DNA of 10,000 bases, taken from assembly GCA_030674155.1 (NCBI GenBank), contig CM060334.1, positions 26,772,178-26,782,177 on the forward strand, given 5' to 3'. Shown piece by piece: positions 8,129 through 10,000 of the stretch. The notes beneath the pieces are model-generated. The model made no database searches and was not told the DNA's origin. It saw only the letters and a list, made by a program, of their open reading frames with translations. This stretch comes from Stramonita haemastoma (taxonomy: Eukaryota > Mollusca > Gastropoda > Neogastropoda > Muricidae). The translations under genes and the position numbers were made by a program. Numbering within the stretch: the stretch's first letter is position 1; the number at the start of each line of letters is the position of its first letter.

Positions 8129-8472
8129 GGCGGGTCCTTGCCCTGGCGGGAGGTCTGGGAGCTGGACAGTCTGGTCTGCCGCATACCGCCTGATGACCCA
8201 GGAGCAGTGGAGTCGGGGTTGGGACCTGGGTTCGACTCCACGTCGCCACAACGCAGCAACAGATCTCCCATCCCCCGACGCAGGAACAAATTGTCCCCCC
8301 AGAAGAAAAACACTAGGGTCAATCCCAGAAGAACACCGGTTGTGCGTGTTCGTGCTGTCAAGATGGTTACCTGCATTGCCTTTCTAAGTTTGTCTCTCTT
8401 CCACATGAAGTGCAGAAAAGTGGGCAGAAAGGCACCACAAGTGACTCGGAAGTCTAGGTTGGCCGAAGGCAT
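8113..8472 (-). CDS. LINE ORF1 N-terminal leader with hydrophobic segment and 2A peptide (frame broken before ORF1 body)
   Basis: 119 codons from an ATG in good context (ACCATG, A at -3) to a TGA at 8115-8113. Residues 24-43 are basic (KRDKLRK, RTR). Residues 44-59 are a strongly hydrophobic stretch (TTGVLLGLTLVFFFWG) like a signal peptide or membrane anchor. Residues 69-84 are GDLLLRCGDVESNPGP, a complete 2A motif. About 35 Ser/Pro/Gly-rich residues follow before the stop. The ORF1 body lies in the -1 frame and overlaps this segment. There is no X-XXY-YYZ slippery heptamer around the overlap, so the simplest reading is one missing base between about 8150 and 8116. A second ATG at codon 33 (8376) would start the product close to the hydrophobic segment. 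2A motifs at this position of ORF1 are known in some LINEs of trypanosomes and marine invertebrates. There, ORF1p is released from the leader during translation. Confidence 0.8.
   Translation of the reverse strand: MPSANLDFRVTCGAFLPTFLHFMWKRDKLRKAMQVTILTARTRTTGVLLGLTLVFFFWGDNLFLRRGMGDLLLRCGDVESNPGPNPDSTAPGSSGGMRQTRLSSSQTSRQGKDPPKMTS
8221..8268 (-). other. 2A ribosome-skipping site (StopGo)
   Basis: The codons read GDLLLRCGDVESNPGP. This contains the invariant D-x-E-x-N-P-G-P core (8244-8221) preceded by the LLLRCG stretch usual in active 2A sequences. In the known mechanism the ribosome fails to form the Gly-Pro bond (here residues 83/84), releases the upstream peptide and continues, so two proteins come from one frame. 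The motif is complete with no substitution in the core, so activity is likely. Confidence 0.92.
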
Positions 8473-8595
8473 GGTACCTTAGGTAGCCAGTTGCAGATTT
8501 TCAGTACTGTAGACTACTTCTGTCCGCAGCAATCCTCCATAAACATCGGACGATGTAAACATCGACTTGATGCTCATGCACGTGGTAAACGCCCC

Positions 8596-8597
<2 letters not shown>
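8473..8597 (-). promoter_or_regulatory. LINE 5' UTR with overlapping hairpins
   Basis: 125 bases between the (GA)n array and the ORF1 leader ATG. The element starts with six G (8597-8592 on the minus strand). It contains a CACGTG E-box-like palindrome at 8579-8584. At 8541-8564 the words ACATCG, CGATGT and ACATCG alternate, so the middle copy can pair with either neighbour to give two mutually exclusive 6-bp hairpins. LINE 5' UTRs usually carry an internal promoter, but no specific promoter motif could be assigned. Confidence 0.5.
8479..8577 (-). CDS. Upstream ORF in the LINE 5' UTR (32 codons)
   Basis: An ATG at 8577 opens a 32-codon frame ending in TAA at 8481-8479, six bases before the ATG of the ORF1 leader and in the same frame. 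The peptide begins MSIKSMFTSSDVYGG and resembles nothing recognised. The short gap to the next ATG would suit leaky scanning or reinitiation. It may have no product of its own. Confidence 0.35.
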   Translation of the reverse strand: MSIKSMFTSSDVYGGLLRTEVVYSTENLQLAT

Positions 8598-8657
<60 letters not shown>

Positions 8658-8695
8658 AGAGGGATGAGACAGAGACAGAGATAGAGAGAGAAAGA
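8598..8695. repeat. (GA)n microsatellite adjoining the LINE 5' end
   Basis: (GA)n from 8598 to about 8661, with one GAGGAGA interruption near 8638. It passes into degenerate GAGACAGAGA/GATAGAGA sequence to about 8695. It starts directly at the G-run of the LINE 5' end and matches the strand and unit of the array at the other end of the element. Confidence 0.95.
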
Positions 8696-8815
8696 CTAAA
8701 AAACGGCAACAGATTTGTCCATTTGTCAAACTTGGCAGCAAAAATGTGTGGCACTGGAATAGATAACCCAGCCAGCATGTGCGGGCATGCCTGTTTTGCG
8801 TGCACGTGCACATAC
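8696..8815. other. Short unique spacer with a 12-bp palindrome
   Basis: No gene is seen. GTGCACGTGCAC (8800-8811) is a perfect 12-bp palindrome around an E-box CACGTG. It lies at the border of the GT-rich array and could be a by-product of it. Confidence 0.5.
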
Positions 8816-8938
8816 GTGCGAGTGTGTATGTGTGTGTGTGTGTGTCTGTTTGTGTGTCTGTTTGTGCGTGCGTGTGCGCGCGTGTGTGTGTGTGTGTGTG
8901 TCTGTGTGTGCGTGCGTGTGCGTGTGTGTGTGCGAGCG
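8816..8938. repeat. Imperfect (GT)n array with CTGT, TTGT and CGTG variants
   Basis: Alternating G/T with regular CTGTTTGTGTGT and GCGTGCGTGTGCGCGCG interruptions. The CG steps and strict purine-pyrimidine alternation are typical of Z-DNA-prone repeats. The Cys/Val-rich frames through it are artefacts of the repeat. Confidence 0.94.
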
Positions 8939-9185
8939 CCTGAAAAGTTTGAGTCTTTTCCCCGTGTGTTTTAGAGCCTGTTTGAGTGGAGTTGTTTGCC
9001 TTTTTCTAGAAAAGTATGTGCATGATTTAATGAGTGCTATTTCATTTTGCTTGGCTTCCAGGAAGTTGTAAAATAAGGGTTTTTTATTTTCTAAAAAAAT
9101 CTTGTTTGTAAACTGTTTTGTGTATGTGACTTTGTGATGTTGCTGTGCTGGTTAAGAAAGTAGGACTGTGTTTCTTTGTTTATGA
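8939..9185. other. Unique spacer; no gene seen
   Basis: About 250 bases of T-rich mixed sequence with no recognisable gene or boundary, between the GT array and the CT array. Confidence 0.6.
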
Positions 9186-9350
9186 TCTCTCTCTGTCTCT
9201 ATCTCTCTGTCTGTCTCTGTCTGTCTCTCTCTTTATCTCTCTGTCTCTCTTTATTTCTCTCTCTCTCTCTAACACACTCAGACACTCACACTTATGCACA
9301 TACACAGACACAGACACACACACATGCATGTGCACGCGCACATACATATA
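9186..9350. repeat. Compound CT/CTGT and CA repeat
   Basis: (CT)n mixed with CTGT, CTAT and TTTAT units (9186-9270) passes into degenerate ACAC/CAGACA/ATACAC sequence (9271-9350). It is an older and more diverged repeat than the pure arrays elsewhere. Confidence 0.9.
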
Positions 9351-9688
9351 CGCACATAGATAAATGGATAGATAAATAGATAAATAGATGAATAGACAGA
9401 TGGATAGTAGATAGATAGATGAGTATATCATGTAGATAGATAGACATATGAATAGATAGGTAGATAGATAGATATGTAGGTAGGAAGGTAAGTAGGAAGA
9501 TAGATAGGTAGATAGATAGATAGGTAGATAGATGAAAAGACGGATGGATAGTAGATGATAGATGGATAGATAGATAGATAGATAGATAGATAGACAGATA
9601 GCTAGCTAGCTAGCTAGCGAGATAGATAGATGGATAAATAGATAGCTAGATAGCTAGATAGATAGATAGATAGATAGACAGATAGATT
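9351..9688. repeat. (GATA)n/(TAGA)n tetranucleotide array with GCTA core
   Basis: About 340 bases of GATA-type tetranucleotides with GATG, AATA, GGTA and AGGT variants. It has purer GATA runs near 9563-9600 and 9655-9686. A self-complementary GCTA run (9601-9618) interrupts it and is followed by more GATA units with GCTA variants. The variant pattern suggests several rounds of local duplication. Confidence 0.95.
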
Positions 9689-10000
9689 AAGAGTGGAATG
9701 ATCCCTATTGAGTGAAATGGAAAGGAAAAGTATTTACAGCAAGAAAAAAGGGAGTCTTGAAATCAGGTCGTAAAGGTGTTGAGTGTACGCTTCCGATGAC
9801 AGGAAAAAGACAGGGTACAGCTTCACTTCAAATAAAAAGATACTTATTTTATTTTTTATTTTTATTTATTCTTTTATATCGAGGATAACAGAATAAGCAA
9901 TCATGTGCTTTTTTTCATCCGGTCCCCGTGTGTATGCAGTTTTGTAAATCTTGTCATCTGTTCCCACCGGCACACGATGGCCTACTCTTACGAAAAGCGG
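9689..10000. other. Unique sequence to window end; no gene seen
   Basis: Mixed sequence with a T/A-rich stretch at about 9828-9885 (TTTATT-type words and one AATAAA at about 9830). No open frame of interest, RNA gene or mobile-element end could be supported. It may be flanking intergenic DNA or part of a repeat extending beyond the window. Confidence 0.55.

Larger units (their letters stand above)
3565..8597 (-). mobile_element. Near full-length APE-type non-LTR retrotransposon (LINE) encoding a 2A peptide
   Basis: A 5.0-kb element transcribed on the minus strand. In order it has: a 5' UTR (8597-8473) with an upstream ORF, an ORF1 leader with a 2A motif (8472-8113), an ORF1 body (about 8128-7469), ORF2 (7426-3719), and a 3' UTR (3718-3596) with a stem-loop and AATAAA, ending in four 7-base repeats. 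The order and content are those of an autonomous LINE. The apurinic-type endonuclease at the N-terminus of ORF2, the absence of a recognisable RNase H domain and the short-repeat tail point towards the CR1/L2/Rex1-like branch. ORF1 is of the coiled-coil plus RNA-binding type best known from L1/Tx1. The exact clade is not resolved. ORF2 has no stop codon in 1235 residues, so the copy is probably young. One frame offset in ORF1 is the only visible lesion. The 5' limit is placed where unique sequence meets (GA)n, and the 3' limit at the end of the tail repeats. Each is good to a few bases. Confidence 0.93.

Noticed and set aside
8249..8251. ORF1 start at 8251
   Set aside because: The triplet is TTG, not ATG, and this part of the frame overlaps the 2A leader in another register. 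The real start is more likely 8472.
8113..8251. Canonical -1 programmed frameshift site joining leader and ORF1
   Set aside because: No X-XXY-YYZ heptamer in the leader frame was found around 8150-8116. A one-base indel is the simpler explanation.
8800..8811. 12-bp palindrome with E-box as a regulatory site
   Set aside because: It lies at the edge of a GT/CG-rich repeat where such palindromes arise by chance, and no gene is near.
9351..9688. CRISPR array
   Set aside because: The repeats are contiguous 4-base units without spacers, in an animal-type sequence.

Overview
The window looks like nuclear DNA of a multicellular animal, most likely a marine invertebrate and possibly a mollusc. There are no bacterial-style gene clusters. 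About a third of it is simple-sequence DNA: long (CA)n, (GA)n, (GT)n and GATA-type arrays. The only long open frames belong to a LINE, and a short polymerase-III-type retroposon (SINE) lies at the left edge. The animal assignment is firm. The mollusc guess rests only on the repeat style and on the kind of LINE, so it is weak. No host protein-coding gene was found.

Layout. Bases 1-200 hold a minus-strand SINE fragment with a tRNA-like A box followed by a segment resembling the internal promoter of 5S rRNA. Bases 271-3567 are mostly microsatellites: (CA)n, C-runs, a 490-base CA-rich block, a TA / AC-GT / G-run / GT / polypurine compound block, a CA-to-CT block, a G15 run and two (GA)n arrays. 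Non-repetitive spacers without recognisable genes separate them. Bases 3565-8597 hold one apparently full-length APE-type non-LTR retrotransposon on the minus strand, about 5.0 kb long. Bases 8598-9690 return to microsatellites, and 9690-10000 is featureless.

The LINE is the main content. Read 5' to 3' on the minus strand it has these parts: a short 5' UTR with a 32-codon upstream ORF; an ORF1 leader with a hydrophobic segment followed by a textbook 2A ribosome-skipping motif ending DVESNPGP; a one-base frame offset; and an ORF1 body with a coiled coil plus an L1-ORF1p-like RNA-binding region. A single UGA follows, and then, in the same frame, a 1235-residue ORF2 with endonuclease, reverse transcriptase and a C-terminal CCHC zinc motif, all with their catalytic residues. 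The 3' UTR has a stem-loop and an AATAAA, and the element ends in four copies of a 7-base repeat rather than poly(A). Both ends abut (GA)n on the same strand, so it appears to sit inside a GA microsatellite.

How the parts would work together: ORF1p would coat the RNA. ORF2p would nick the target and reverse-transcribe from the 3' structure and tail. The 2A would release a short, possibly membrane-directed leader from ORF1p during translation. The intact ORF2 suggests a young copy. The frame break after the 2A suggests that this copy, or this assembly, may no longer make ORF1p. The least ordinary points are the 2A with its signal-like leader, the single in-frame UGA between ORF1 and ORF2, the GA-microsatellite location, and the tRNA/5S chimeric SINE.
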